Positions 8,843 through 17,930 of a stretch of DNA of 64,000 nt are shown one piece after another. The DNA is taken from the NCBI GenBank assembly GCA_030428835.1, contig JAUIEP010000012.1, positions 1-64,000 of the forward strand, read 5' to 3'. Made by a program: the position numbers and the translations under genes. Below the pieces are notes generated by a model. That model had not been told where the DNA came from. It did not search any database and saw only the letters and a list, made by a program, of their open reading frames with translations. Positions within the stretch are counted from its first letter, which is position 1. Every line of letters starts with the position of its first letter. Origin of the DNA: Gammaproteobacteria bacterium (lineage in GTDB: Bacteria; Pseudomonadota; Gammaproteobacteria; Pseudomonadales; Halieaceae).

Positions 8843-10189
8843 TCAGCCGAGCAGCCGCACGATCGCCCGGGACGCGTTGATCTTGCCCTTCCCGAAGTAT
8901 TCCTCGTGGTTGATCTCGATGTTCTGCACGTCGTACAGGTAGTTGACCATGATGCCCGCCGACTGCAGCTTGCCGTTGCGCGTCAGGTCCGCGCCCCAGT
9001 GCAGTTGGTGCAGGCTGGCGCCGTTCCCCAGGTGAAAGCGCGCGACCGGGTCCACGGCCAGGCCGTTGCGTTTCTCGCGCAGCAGGTAGTGGGCGCACAA
9101 TCGCATCAGCGCGGCGCGCACCTCGTCGCCGACCACCGCGCCGATCGGCTGCCTGACTTTTTCCGCGGTGTCGGCATCGACGAGCTCGGACAGGTCGGTG
9201 TCCTGCAGCCATTTCCTGAAGCCGGGGATGGGCGAGAGGGTGACGAAGGTATTCAGTGAGTCGCTTTCGCTCGCGAGGATGCTCACCACGTTCTTGATCA
9301 GGAAGTTGCCGAAGGATATGCCCGCCAGGCCGGGATGGCAGTTGCTGATGGAGTAGAAGACGACGGTCGTGGCCTGCTCGATCGGCAGCGCCGTGCGCTC
9401 CACCGCGATCAGCGGCGCAATGGAGTCGGGTATCTGGTTGGTCAGCGCGACCTCGACGAACACGATCGGATCGTCGCCCATCGCGGGGTGCAGGAACGCG
9501 AAACAGCGGCGGTCGCCCTTGAGCCGCCCGCGCAGGTCCTCCCAGCCGTTGATTTCGTGTACGGCCTCGTACGCGAAGAGTTTTTCCAGCAGGCTGGCGG
9601 GCGAGGACCAGTCGATCTGCCGCAACTCCAAAAAGCCCTTGTTGAACCAGTACACGAACAGGTGCTTGAGGTCGGAATCCACGCCGGCCAGCTGCGGTTG
9701 TTCCGGTAGCAGGTCCAGCACGTCGCCCCTCAAGCCCACCAGGGTGCTGGTGCCGCCGGGCGCCATGTTGATGCGGCGAAACAGTTTTCTTCGCGGCGCC
9801 TCCACGGCGTGGGCAATGCGCTCGAGGTTCTTCTGCGTGGGGTCCTCGCTGTAATCCTGCGAGGCGCGCAGGATGGCCGCCTGGTCCACATCGAAGTCCT
9901 GCGCGAGGCTGTTGAGGAACTGCAGTTTCTGCTCGTCGTCGAGGTGCGTGTAGCCGCTCGCGATCTCCTCCGCCAGTGCGATGCCCGAGGCCTCCCCGCG
10001 GTGCTCGATGAGATCCTTGCACAGCGTTATGAGTGACTGCGCGGTGTTGTCGAACAGGGCGTTTGCCGGCAGTTGTTTGGCCAACAGTTCCCTGCCCACG
10101 CTGATCACGGATTTCAGGGCCCTGTAGAAGGGCAGGGTAGTGGTCGTCGGGTTGTCGCCCACGCTCTTGTCGGGGGTACCAAATGGCAT
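8843..10189 (-). CDS. Malonyl-CoA decarboxylase
   Basis: 448 aa from ATG 10189 (the ORF track runs 127 codons further upstream with no conserved sequence; GAGAG precedes the chosen start). N-terminal helical tetramerisation domain, then the catalytic acetyltransferase-like domain. The catalytic Ser lies in YSISNCHPGLAGISFGNF and the catalytic His in RFHLGNGASL, matching the Ser/His pair of characterised enzymes. It converts malonyl-CoA to acetyl-CoA and CO2. No malonyl-CoA synthetase (matB) or transporter gene is adjacent, so it stands alone and may remove malonyl-CoA from propionate or odd-chain metabolism, or from acyl-CoA side reactions. Confidence 0.95.
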   Translation of the reverse strand: MPFGTPDKSVGDNPTTTTLPFYRALKSVISVGRELLAKQLPANALFDNTAQSLITLCKDLIEHRGEASGIALAEEIASGYTHLDDEQKLQFLNSLAQDFDVDQAAILRASQDYSEDPTQKNLERIAHAVEAPRRKLFRRINMAPGGTSTLVGLRGDVLDLLPEQPQLAGVDSDLKHLFVYWFNKGFLELRQIDWSSPASLLEKLFAYEAVHEINGWEDLRGRLKGDRRCFAFLHPAMGDDPIVFVEVALTNQIPDSIAPLIAVERTALPIEQATTVVFYSISNCHPGLAGISFGNFLIKNVVSILASESDSLNTFVTLSPIPGFRKWLQDTDLSELVDADTAEKVRQPIGAVVGDEVRAALMRLCAHYLLREKRNGLAVDPVARFHLGNGASLHQLHWGADLTRNGKLQSAGIMVNYLYDVQNIEINHEEYFGKGKINASRAIVRLLG

Positions 10190-10280
10190 GTGTGTCAGGC
10201 TCTCTCTTCCAGGCGGTTGCGCGTGTGGCGGTTCGCGGGTGAACAACAGCCGCCGGCTGCGGCGCGCGGCGGTGCGGAAC

Positions 10281-10312
10281 TCAAATGTACACCATTGTTG
10301 TATAATAAAGCA
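10281..10312 (-). promoter_or_regulatory. AT-rich candidate promoter of malonyl-CoA decarboxylase
   Basis: A short AT-rich patch (tgtacaccattgttgtataa followed by taaagc) in an otherwise very GC-rich 293-bp gap. Read on the minus strand it contains TATTAT/TATACA hexamers suitable as a -10 box. The ttgtataataa part only loosely resembles the MatR-type operator TTGTATACAA. No convincing -35 box is seen. The rest of the 10190-10482 gap shows nothing else I recognise. Confidence 0.3.
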
Positions 10313-10482
10313 TGTGGTGACCCTGTCCAGTGCCGGGTCGGACAGGCCGCGCGGGGCGCCGCAGCGACCAACGTGTGAATTTTGCGGCATTGCAGGATTG
10401 ATGCCGGTCACGTGGTTCTCCGGGGGGGCCGGCCGGGGTACCCTGACGGCACAACGAATAAGAAGCCCAAGGGGATATCCGC

Positions 10483-12477
10483 ATGCCCAGTTCGCCAAGC
10501 GGTTCGCGCGCGCTGCCGGCGCTCGCGATCCTGTTCGCCGCCGTGTCATCGCCCTCCATTGTCCACGCACAATGCCTCCCCGACCCCGCCTCGCCCGGCG
10601 CGACCGTGACCTGTGGCGGTACCGACTCCGACGGCTTCACCTCGGCCTTTGACGATCTCACGATCAATGTCGGCGGTACCGTGAACTCCCCGGGTCCCGG
10701 CTCCGCGGCTTTCGACCTGTCCGGTGCGCGCAACAGCGTGAACCTGACCGGCTCGGCCAACATCACCCCGTCGTTTGCCGCCGTCGGTATCCGCTTCCAC
10801 GCCGATGACGGCGTTGCGGTCATCGGCAGCGGCGCGTCGATCAATGTCGATACCTTCACCGCGGGCGTTGTGCTGGAGGCCGATGACGCGCAGATCACCA
10901 TCGACGGCAGCATCACCGGCGTCAACCTGTTGGGTCACGGCGTGCTCACGTTCAACACCGACGGCACGCAGGTCACGGTGGGGGCGACCGGCTCCGTGAT
11001 CACGACGGGCGACGATTCCCGCGGCATCGACCTGCAGGCCAGCAATTCCAGCATCACCGTCGCCGGTACCGTCTCCACGTCGGGTGGGCAGACCACGGGT
11101 GACGCCGCGCACGCGCTCATCGTGGGTGACGGTAACTTCGCCACGACGGGCGGGATGATCGAGCTGCTGTCCACCGCGCAGGTCAGCACCTCCGGCGAGG
11201 GCGCGGGCGGGGTGCTGGTGGAGGGCAGTGGCCCGACCGTCAGTATTGCCCAGGGGGCGAGTGTTGCGGCGAACGGTGACATCGGCTCGATCAACGGCAT
11301 TCCCTCTTTCGGCGTCGGTATGAACGCGTCGAATGGGGTCGCACAGAATGACGGCAACATCGCCGCGAACCCGGCCACCGGGTCCCTCGCCGTGTTGCTC
11401 GCCGGCACCGATTCCGTGTTCAACAACAACGCAACCGGTGTGCTGGTCGGGGGTGGCCTCGCGCCGGTCCTGCAGGTGGCTTTCGCGTTTCTCGGCGGCG
11501 CGGGTACCACCGGCACGCTGAACAACCGCGGCACCATCACGGGGTCGGTACTCTCGTTCGACGCCGCCGATGCCGTGGTCAATCACCTCGCGGGCGGTAT
11601 CTCCGGTTCGATCCTGCTGGGGCCGGGTAACGATACCGTCGACCTGCAGGCCGGGGTCGGTGGCGATATCGAACTGGAGGATGGCAGCGACCGTTTGACC
11701 GTGGCGGATGCGGCGCTTACCAGCGGCACCCTGCGCGGCGGCGACGACAGCGCCCAGGCCGACGGGTTTGTCGACGTGCTCAGCGTGCAGTCCGGGGCGC
11801 GCAGTTTCGCGGCCGACCAGCTCACCGGCTGGGAGATCATCGAGCTGCCCGGCGACCCGGTTATCGGCCTGGATTTCCCGCTGCTCACGGTAAGTCCCGA
11901 TGCCGGGACAGACGGGGGCAGCGGCCTGCCCTTCGGTCTCAACATCGGCGGCGAAGCGACGCTGGAGTTATTCCAGTCACTCGTCGTCGCGGGCAATGTG
12001 CAGAACAGCGGCGAGATCCGGCTCACCGGCGACGGGGTGCCGAGCACAACGCTGACCCTCAACAATGCCTACTCCGGCAGCTCCGGAATCGTCGTACTGG
12101 ATGTCGTGGTGGGTGACGACGCCTCCGCCGCCGACCGGCTGGTCGTACCCGATGGCGCCGGCGTGACCGGCACTACCGGGTTGCGTATTGAAAACCTTGG
12201 CGGTCCGGGCGCGGCGACCACGGGTGACGGCATCCTCGTGGTGGAAACCCAGGGCAGCGGCGCGACCACCGCGGACGCGTTCACGCTCGACCGCCCGCTG
12301 CGCGTCGGGGACTTCGAGTACATGCTCTTGATGGGCGGGCTGGCCGACCCTGACGACGGCAACTGGTACCTGCGGTCGGCGCTGGTGCGGCCCGTGCCCG
12401 CGCTGCCGCCCGCTGGCTTACTGCTGTGCTGGCTGCTGCTGGTGCTGGCCGCGGCGCGTCGGCTGCGCGGGCACTGA
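10483..12477 (+). CDS. Secreted repeat-rich protein with exosortase-like C-terminal tail
   Basis: 664 aa. Signal peptide (LPALAILFAAVSSPSIVHA). The mature part is rich in G, T, S, D and N with recurring short strands (e.g. VTVGATGSVITTGDDSRGI, AGTVSTSGGQTTGD), as in beta-helical passenger domains of autotransporters and hemagglutinins, but no autotransporter beta-barrel follows. Instead it ends in a tripartite tail: VPALPPAG, a ~17-residue hydrophobic segment LLLCWLLLVLAAA, then RRLRGH. That layout matches PEP-CTERM / IPTL-CTERM sorting signals recognised by exosortases, though the motif itself is a variant. Probably exported and anchored or processed at the cell surface. Strong AAGGGGA ribosome-binding site. 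Confidence 0.75.
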   Translation: MPSSPSGSRALPALAILFAAVSSPSIVHAQCLPDPASPGATVTCGGTDSDGFTSAFDDLTINVGGTVNSPGPGSAAFDLSGARNSVNLTGSANITPSFAAVGIRFHADDGVAVIGSGASINVDTFTAGVVLEADDAQITIDGSITGVNLLGHGVLTFNTDGTQVTVGATGSVITTGDDSRGIDLQASNSSITVAGTVSTSGGQTTGDAAHALIVGDGNFATTGGMIELLSTAQVSTSGEGAGGVLVEGSGPTVSIAQGASVAANGDIGSINGIPSFGVGMNASNGVAQNDGNIAANPATGSLAVLLAGTDSVFNNNATGVLVGGGLAPVLQVAFAFLGGAGTTGTLNNRGTITGSVLSFDAADAVVNHLAGGISGSILLGPGNDTVDLQAGVGGDIELEDGSDRLTVADAALTSGTLRGGDDSAQADGFVDVLSVQSGARSFAADQLTGWEIIELPGDPVIGLDFPLLTVSPDAGTDGGSGLPFGLNIGGEATLELFQSLVVAGNVQNSGEIRLTGDGVPSTTLTLNNAYSGSSGIVVLDVVVGDDASAADRLVVPDGAGVTGTTGLRIENLGGPGAATTGDGILVVETQGSGATTADAFTLDRPLRVGDFEYMLLMGGLADPDDGNWYLRSALVRPVPALPPAGLLLCWLLLVLAAARRLRGH

Positions 12478-12561
12478 TACGCTGATCATGCGACGGTCGG
12501 GGTTTCCGGCTCGCGCGCCTTGCCGGCCCGTCGGCGCGATTGTTCGGGGAGTCGATCCACA

Positions 12562-13761
12562 ATGAGGAAACTGCTTGTCGTCGCCGGCGTGGTTGTATGC
12601 CTCGCCGTGGTCAGTTCGCTGCTGCTGCGCACTGAACTGCAGCGCCTGGGTTTTGCGGTCACGCTCTTCACCGGCGCGGAACAGTACCAGAACTTCAACC
12701 GCGTGGCGCAGCTCTTCCCGACCAGCACCATGACCGCGGCGCCAACACCGCACGAGTTTCCAGCGGGGCCCGCTGCAACGCTCCCCGCGTCCTTCGACTA
12801 CCGTGGTAACCGCGTTGATGTCGAGACCTTCCTCGCCGAGACCGACACCAGCGCGCTGCTGGTGCTGCACGACGGCGCGCTGGTGTTCGAGCGCTACCTG
12901 TTGACGGGCGGTCGCGACGTGCACTGGTTGTCCATGTCCGTTGCGAAGAGTTTCATTTCGGCCGGCATTGGCATCGCCGTGGATGCCGGGCTGATCGATG
13001 TCGAGCAGCCGATGACGGCGTACGTGCCGGTGCTTGCCGGCTCCGCCTACGACGGCGTGCGCGTGAAGGACGTGCTGCAGATGTCCTCCGGCGCCGCGTG
13101 GGACGAGACGTATTCCGACCTGGGTTCCGATGTCAACCGGCTCGGCCGCGTGATGGCCCTGGGCGGTTCGACCACGGAGTTCGTGGCCAACATGACCCGC
13201 GAGTACGAACCCGGCACCGTGAACCGCTATAACTCGGGCGACACGCAGGCCCTTGGTATCCTGCTGCGCACCGTGACCGGTACGTCGATCGCGGACTACC
13301 TCGAACGCCACCTGTGGCATCCCCTCGGCATGGAAAGCCCGGGCTACTGGGTCATCGACAGCGACGGCGTCGAGATGGCGTTCTTCGGGCTCAATGCCAC
13401 GGCACGCGATTACGCCAGGCTGGGTGAGCTCTACCGCAACATGGGCAAGTGGGGCGACAGGCAGGTCGTTGCCGCCGGGTGGGTACAGGCGTCGGTGACC
13501 GCCGATGCGCCGCACCTGCAACCGGGCGTACACGAGGACTTCCCGCTGGGCTACGGTTACCAGTGGTGGCTGCCGGAGTCGGAAGAGGGCGAATACCTCG
13601 CGATCGGGGTCTACAACCAGTTCATCTATGTCAATTCCCGGCGCAACGTGGTCATCGTGAAACTGTCGGCGTTTTCCGACTACGCGACGTCGGACGATGA
13701 GGCGGCGTTCCGGGAAGTGGAGAGCATCGAGTTTTTCCGCGCGCTGGCGCGGCACCTGTAA
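12562..13761 (+). CDS. Serine beta-lactamase-family (class C-like) hydrolase
   Basis: 399 aa from ATG 12562. The N-terminal hydrophobic segment (LLVVAGVVVCLAVVSSLLL) is a signal anchor or signal peptide. Penicillin-binding-fold motifs: SxxK as SVAKS near residue 130 (just after WLSM), YxN as YNSG near residue 215, and LGMESPGYW typical of the class C/esterase family. Members are beta-lactamases, DD-peptidases or esterases (EstB, 6-aminohexanoate-dimer hydrolase types); nothing here marks it as a resistance enzyme. Alone on the plus strand, 84 bp after the exosortase-tail protein. Confidence 0.88.
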   Translation: MRKLLVVAGVVVCLAVVSSLLLRTELQRLGFAVTLFTGAEQYQNFNRVAQLFPTSTMTAAPTPHEFPAGPAATLPASFDYRGNRVDVETFLAETDTSALLVLHDGALVFERYLLTGGRDVHWLSMSVAKSFISAGIGIAVDAGLIDVEQPMTAYVPVLAGSAYDGVRVKDVLQMSSGAAWDETYSDLGSDVNRLGRVMALGGSTTEFVANMTREYEPGTVNRYNSGDTQALGILLRTVTGTSIADYLERHLWHPLGMESPGYWVIDSDGVEMAFFGLNATARDYARLGELYRNMGKWGDRQVVAAGWVQASVTADAPHLQPGVHEDFPLGYGYQWWLPESEEGEYLAIGVYNQFIYVNSRRNVVIVKLSAFSDYATSDDEAAFREVESIEFFRALARHL

Positions 13762-13928
13762 CGGTTCGGGCGGCGCCCGGCGCGCAGCGCGAAAACGACC
13801 GGGGTGCCGTGGCGCGGCGTGGGGCCCGACGCCGTGTCCCGTCCCACGGGCACGACGGGGGCATTGCATAGCCGCCGGTTCTGACTTAGGTTGGCGGCTT
13901 GGTCATTTACCGCAACGAGAGGAAGATC

Positions 13929-14486
13929 ATGAAAGCGTTTGTACGTCACCTGGGCCTTGGTGCATTGGCATTGTTGCTCACGGCCTGCGCCTCGGCACCG
14001 AAGATTACCACCAACGTGAATCCCGAGACGGACTTCTCCGGCTTCAAGACGTATAACTTCGCGTCTCCCATGGGCACCGACCGGCCCAACGGCGTGCAGA
14101 CCCCTCTGACCAGCATGGCCAAGGCGAGCCTGAGCCGGGCAATGGAAAGTCGCGGTTATACGTTGTCGGATGACCCCGACCTGCTCGTGAACGCGTACGT
14201 CAGTACCGAGCAGCGCATGAGCGTCGTCGAGGTGCCGAGCGATCCCTACCTGTACGGTTATCGTTACGGGCGCTACAACACCTGGGGCGGCTACACTACC
14301 CAGGTCAACGAGTACACCGAGGGTACCCTGATCCTGGACGTCATCGATGCAAGGAAGAACATGCTCGCATGGGAAGCGCATGCGGAGAAGCGCCTGAAGT
14401 CCAACGCTGACCCCATCACGCAGGAGCGGGTGGACAGCGTTATCAACCAGGTGATGGCGCAGTACCCGTTCAGCGCCGCGCCCTGA
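13929..14486 (+). CDS. DUF4136 lipoprotein
   Basis: 185 aa from ATG 13929. A type II signal peptide ends in the lipobox LLTAC, so the mature protein is lipid-anchored at Cys, probably in the outer membrane. The remainder follows the DUF4136 pattern: a FSGFKTYNF strand near the start, SLSRAMESRGYTLSDDPDLLVN, and a late segment LILDVIDARKNMLAWEAHAEK. Function of the family is not established. Preceded by AGGAAGATC as ribosome-binding site; monocistronic by appearance. Confidence 0.88.
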   Translation: MKAFVRHLGLGALALLLTACASAPKITTNVNPETDFSGFKTYNFASPMGTDRPNGVQTPLTSMAKASLSRAMESRGYTLSDDPDLLVNAYVSTEQRMSVVEVPSDPYLYGYRYGRYNTWGGYTTQVNEYTEGTLILDVIDARKNMLAWEAHAEKRLKSNADPITQERVDSVINQVMAQYPFSAAP

Positions 14487-14511
14487 GGCCGCGGCTGCCC
14501 GCGGGGCGGGA

Positions 14512-15504
14512 ATGACGCGTAACCACGGCGCCTGGCTCGCCCGCACAACCGAGGCGCCACTGGAGCCCGACCGGCCGCTGGTCGACCCGCACCACCACCT
14601 GTGGGACTGGCCCGGGCACCGCTACCTGCCGGACGATTTTGTCGCCGACACGCGCGGCCACAACGTGTGCCACTCCGTCTTCATCGAATGCATGGCGGGC
14701 TATCGCGCACAGGGTCCGCAGGAGCTGCGCCCGGTGGGCGAGACCGAGTGGGTGGTGGCGGTCACGCCCGGGCAGCGGCCGCTGGTCGCCGCCATCGTCG
14801 GCTTCGCGGATCTCACCCTGGGCGGCGACATCGCGCCCGTGTTACGCGCGCACCGCGAGGCCGGGGCGGGGCGCTTCCGCGGCATCCGCCACTCCTGCAC
14901 CTGGGACTTCAGCGAGGAGGTGCCCAACTCACACAGCAAGGCGCCGCCGCACCTGTACCTGCGCGATGATTTCCGCGAGGGTTTCACGCAGCTCGCGCAG
15001 CAGGGCTTCCTGTTCGAGGCGTGGTGCTACCACACGCAGCTCTTCGAACTCGCGAGCCTCGCCAAGGCCTTCCCGCAGGTGACCATCGTGGCGGACCACG
15101 CGGGTGGTCCGCTGGGCATCGGCCCCTACGCCGGGCGCCGCGAGGAGGTCTTCGAACACTGGTGCCGCGGCATCGACGAGCTCGCCTCGCGGCCGAATGT
15201 CGTGATGAAACTCGGCGGCCTCGGCATGGAGATCAACGGCTTCGACTGGCACCGGCGCGAGCGCCCGCCCTCGTCGCGGGAGATGGCCGAGGCGATCAGG
15301 CCCTACGTGAGCTACTGCATCCGCCGCTTCGGTGTCGAGCGCTGCATGTTCGAGAGCAACTTCCCGGTGGATAACCTCTCGGGGCCGTACACGGTACTGT
15401 GGAACGCCTTCAAGCGGCTCGCGGGGCAGTACGGCAACGCGGCGGCGGATTTACTGCTCGCGGACAACGCGTCGCGTGTCTACGACCTGCCGGCCCGCCG
15501 CTGA
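14512..15504 (+). CDS. TIM-barrel amidohydrolase (COG3618 type)
   Basis: 330 aa. Starts with the metal-binding VDPHHHLWDW and continues through the amidohydrolase-2 pattern: FIECMAGYR, GIRHS, the strand-5 histidine in WCYHTQ, VADHAGGP, and the closing RCMFESNFPVDN aspartate. This is the 2-pyrone-4,6-dicarboxylate lactonase / fucono-lactonase-like group of predicted metal-dependent hydrolases. It lies 25 bp after the lipoprotein and 71 bp before a TonB receptor on the same strand; the receptor, this hydrolase and the dehydrogenase at 17931 may form a small import-and-degrade unit. Confidence 0.87.
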   Translation: MTRNHGAWLARTTEAPLEPDRPLVDPHHHLWDWPGHRYLPDDFVADTRGHNVCHSVFIECMAGYRAQGPQELRPVGETEWVVAVTPGQRPLVAAIVGFADLTLGGDIAPVLRAHREAGAGRFRGIRHSCTWDFSEEVPNSHSKAPPHLYLRDDFREGFTQLAQQGFLFEAWCYHTQLFELASLAKAFPQVTIVADHAGGPLGIGPYAGRREEVFEHWCRGIDELASRPNVVMKLGGLGMEINGFDWHRRERPPSSREMAEAIRPYVSYCIRRFGVERCMFESNFPVDNLSGPYTVLWNAFKRLAGQYGNAAADLLLADNASRVYDLPARR

Positions 15505-15575
15505 GTCCCGCTCGCGCGGTCGGTGACCCTCCCGGCACCGGGCCGTGGCGGCGACAACAATAAGAAGGAGCAGGA

Positions 15576-17837
15576 ATGGACAAGCGATCACGGATGGCAC
15601 TGTTGGCCGCGGTTTTCGTGACGGCGCCGCTGCCGGGTGTCGCGGCACAGGGCGGCAAGCCCGCGCTCGAGGAAATCCTCGTCACCGCGACCAAGCGCAC
15701 CGAGCGCCTGCAGGATGTGCCGCTGTCAGTGAACGTGGTCAGCGGCGACGCGCTCGAGAAGGCGCTGGAGAACGAGATCTCCCGCCTCAGCAAGTTTGTG
15801 CCCAGCTTCCGCTTCATCGACGCCGCCAACGACGTTTCGCGCAGCGTCTCCATCCGCGGTGTCGGCACCAACACCTTCAGTCGCGGTGTGGAACAGTCCG
15901 TCGGCACGCTCGTCGACGGTATCGTGGCCGATTCGCTGGCCAGCTCGCTGCTCGACTTCGGTGACGTCGAGCGCATCGAGGTGTTGCACGGCCCCCAGGG
16001 CATGTTGTTCGGCAAGAACGCCTCCGCCGGCATCGTGAACATCATCACGCGCGACCCGCAGCGCGAATTGGGCGCGGGACTGAACGGCAGCTGGGACGAC
16101 GGCGACGAACGCAAGCTGAGCGGTTTCCTCACCGGCCCCCTCAACGACACGCTCGCGGGGCGCGCGTCCTTCTACGTGACGAAGCTCGACCCCTTTATCG
16201 ATAACATCGGCGGGCAGGATACGAGCGACCGGGACGAGTGGGGCGCGCGGGCGAAGCTCGAGTGGCTTCCCGCGCAGGACCTGCGCGTGTTGCTGACCTA
16301 CGCCCACGGCGAGCGCGAACCGCACTGCTGCGGGGCGCCCGCAATCGCGCTGACGCCCGGCGGCATAGCGGACACCGCGGGCGCGCCCACCGGCAACCAG
16401 AATGACAGGATTGCCAATAGCGCGGATTCCACCAACCACACGGAGGTCGACACCTACATCGCCAGGCTGGAGTGGACGCCGGGCAACTACAACCTTGCCA
16501 GCGTCACCTCCTTCACCGACGGCTCCGCCGATGCCGACGTGCGCCTGCTGTTCCCGCACGAGTCCGACGGCTTTCTCGATCCCAACCTCGCGCAATCCAC
16601 GGTGGAGCTGTTCACACAGGAGTTTCGCGTGACGTCGCCGGGCGATGAGTTCCTCGACTGGATTGCGGGTGCGTACTACTACGACAAGCAGGAGGACGCG
16701 ACACTGCTGCGCAACGCCGACCTGTTCTTCATCGGCACCGCACCCGTGCCGGACCTTATCGGCACGTCGTTGATCAACAATTCCACCTACCGGAACACGT
16801 CGGTCGCGCTGTTCGCAACGGTCACCGCGAATATCACCGATGCGTTTCGCGTGAACACCGGCCTGCGCTTCAACTACGACGACGTGCGCGTGCGACAGTT
16901 CGTGGATTTCGAGCCCACCGCGTTTCCCATCACGTCGCCGGAGGCGCCTCCCGGTACGCAGGATTCCGAGCGCGACGACACGGGCTGGTCCTGGCGCCTT
17001 TCCGCGGAGTACGACGTGGCGGACGACGCGATGCTCTATGCCAGCGTCGGCCAGGGTTACAAGGGGCCGGGCGGCAACACGTTGCCGACGGGTACGCGGG
17101 CGGCGGAACCCATCATCGACCCCGAGATCCCCACGAGCTATGAACTCGGCTTGAAGTCGCAGTGGTGGGACAGTCGCGTACGCGCCAATGTGGCGCTGTT
17201 CCACACGCGGTTCGAGGATTTCCAGACCGCGCAGGTGCGCCTCAATCCCTCCACGCAGACCCTCGATTTCTTCCTCGCCAACGCGGGCGAGCTGGAAACC
17301 CAGGGCGTGGAGCTGGACCTCGCCGTGCAGGCCAGCGACAAACTGTCGCTGACCCTGGTCGCGGCCTACATCGACGCCAAATATAACGAGTACACCGGCG
17401 CCCAGTGTTACCAGGGACAGACCGAGGCGCAGGGCTGCTTCGAGGTTGCGCCGGGTGTGCGCAGCCAGGACCTGTCGGGCACACCGCTGTGGAACTCGCC
17501 CGACCTGTCCTACACCCTCGGTGCGCAGTACGGCTTCAGCGTGTGCGATGACGTGGCGGGCTACGTCGTCGGGTCGTACACCTGGCAGGATGAGATCCTC
17601 TCGAGCGCCATCGGCAATCCCGTCTCGCGGGTCGACGATTACGGCTACACCGATCTCGCGATAGGACTGACGAGCACCGACGGCCGCTTCAGCGGCCAGT
17701 TGTTCGCCAAGAACCTGTTCGACCAGTTCTACCGCACCAGCACGGGCGAGGTGGAGGCGCTCGGCATCGCGCGCAACCACACACTGGCCTACACCTACCA
17801 GCGCAGGGTGGGGATCTCGCTGAGCTGGCGGTTGTAA
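15576..17837 (+). CDS. TonB-dependent outer-membrane receptor
   Basis: 753 aa. Signal peptide (ALLAAVFVTAPLPGVAA), TonB box LEEILVTATKR, plug domain with VSIRGVGTN and LHGPQGMLFGKNASAGIVNI, barrel ending YQRRVGISLSWRL. A strong AAGAAGGAG ribosome-binding site fixes the start. Sequence style is that of the large family of receptors common in aquatic gammaproteobacteria and sphingomonads that take up aromatic, steroid or other organic compounds. Flanked by an amidohydrolase and a dihydrodipicolinate-reductase-like dehydrogenase, both on the same strand. Confidence 0.93.
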   Translation: MDKRSRMALLAAVFVTAPLPGVAAQGGKPALEEILVTATKRTERLQDVPLSVNVVSGDALEKALENEISRLSKFVPSFRFIDAANDVSRSVSIRGVGTNTFSRGVEQSVGTLVDGIVADSLASSLLDFGDVERIEVLHGPQGMLFGKNASAGIVNIITRDPQRELGAGLNGSWDDGDERKLSGFLTGPLNDTLAGRASFYVTKLDPFIDNIGGQDTSDRDEWGARAKLEWLPAQDLRVLLTYAHGEREPHCCGAPAIALTPGGIADTAGAPTGNQNDRIANSADSTNHTEVDTYIARLEWTPGNYNLASVTSFTDGSADADVRLLFPHESDGFLDPNLAQSTVELFTQEFRVTSPGDEFLDWIAGAYYYDKQEDATLLRNADLFFIGTAPVPDLIGTSLINNSTYRNTSVALFATVTANITDAFRVNTGLRFNYDDVRVRQFVDFEPTAFPITSPEAPPGTQDSERDDTGWSWRLSAEYDVADDAMLYASVGQGYKGPGGNTLPTGTRAAEPIIDPEIPTSYELGLKSQWWDSRVRANVALFHTRFEDFQTAQVRLNPSTQTLDFFLANAGELETQGVELDLAVQASDKLSLTLVAAYIDAKYNEYTGAQCYQGQTEAQGCFEVAPGVRSQDLSGTPLWNSPDLSYTLGAQYGFSVCDDVAGYVVGSYTWQDEILSSAIGNPVSRVDDYGYTDLAIGLTSTDGRFSGQLFAKNLFDQFYRTSTGEVEALGIARNHTLAYTYQRRVGISLSWRL

Positions 17838-17930
17838 CCGGCCGCGGCGGGGCAGGTTACGGCCGCCTTGAATCCGCCGCGGCACACTGCTCGTATATAC
17901 TGCGTTGACTACAAATCGGAGCAACCGCCA

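Noticed and set aside
12418-13869. 483-aa minus-strand ORF over the beta-lactamase-family gene
   Set aside because: Antisense to a gene with SxxK and YxN motifs; composition is typical of a shadow frame.
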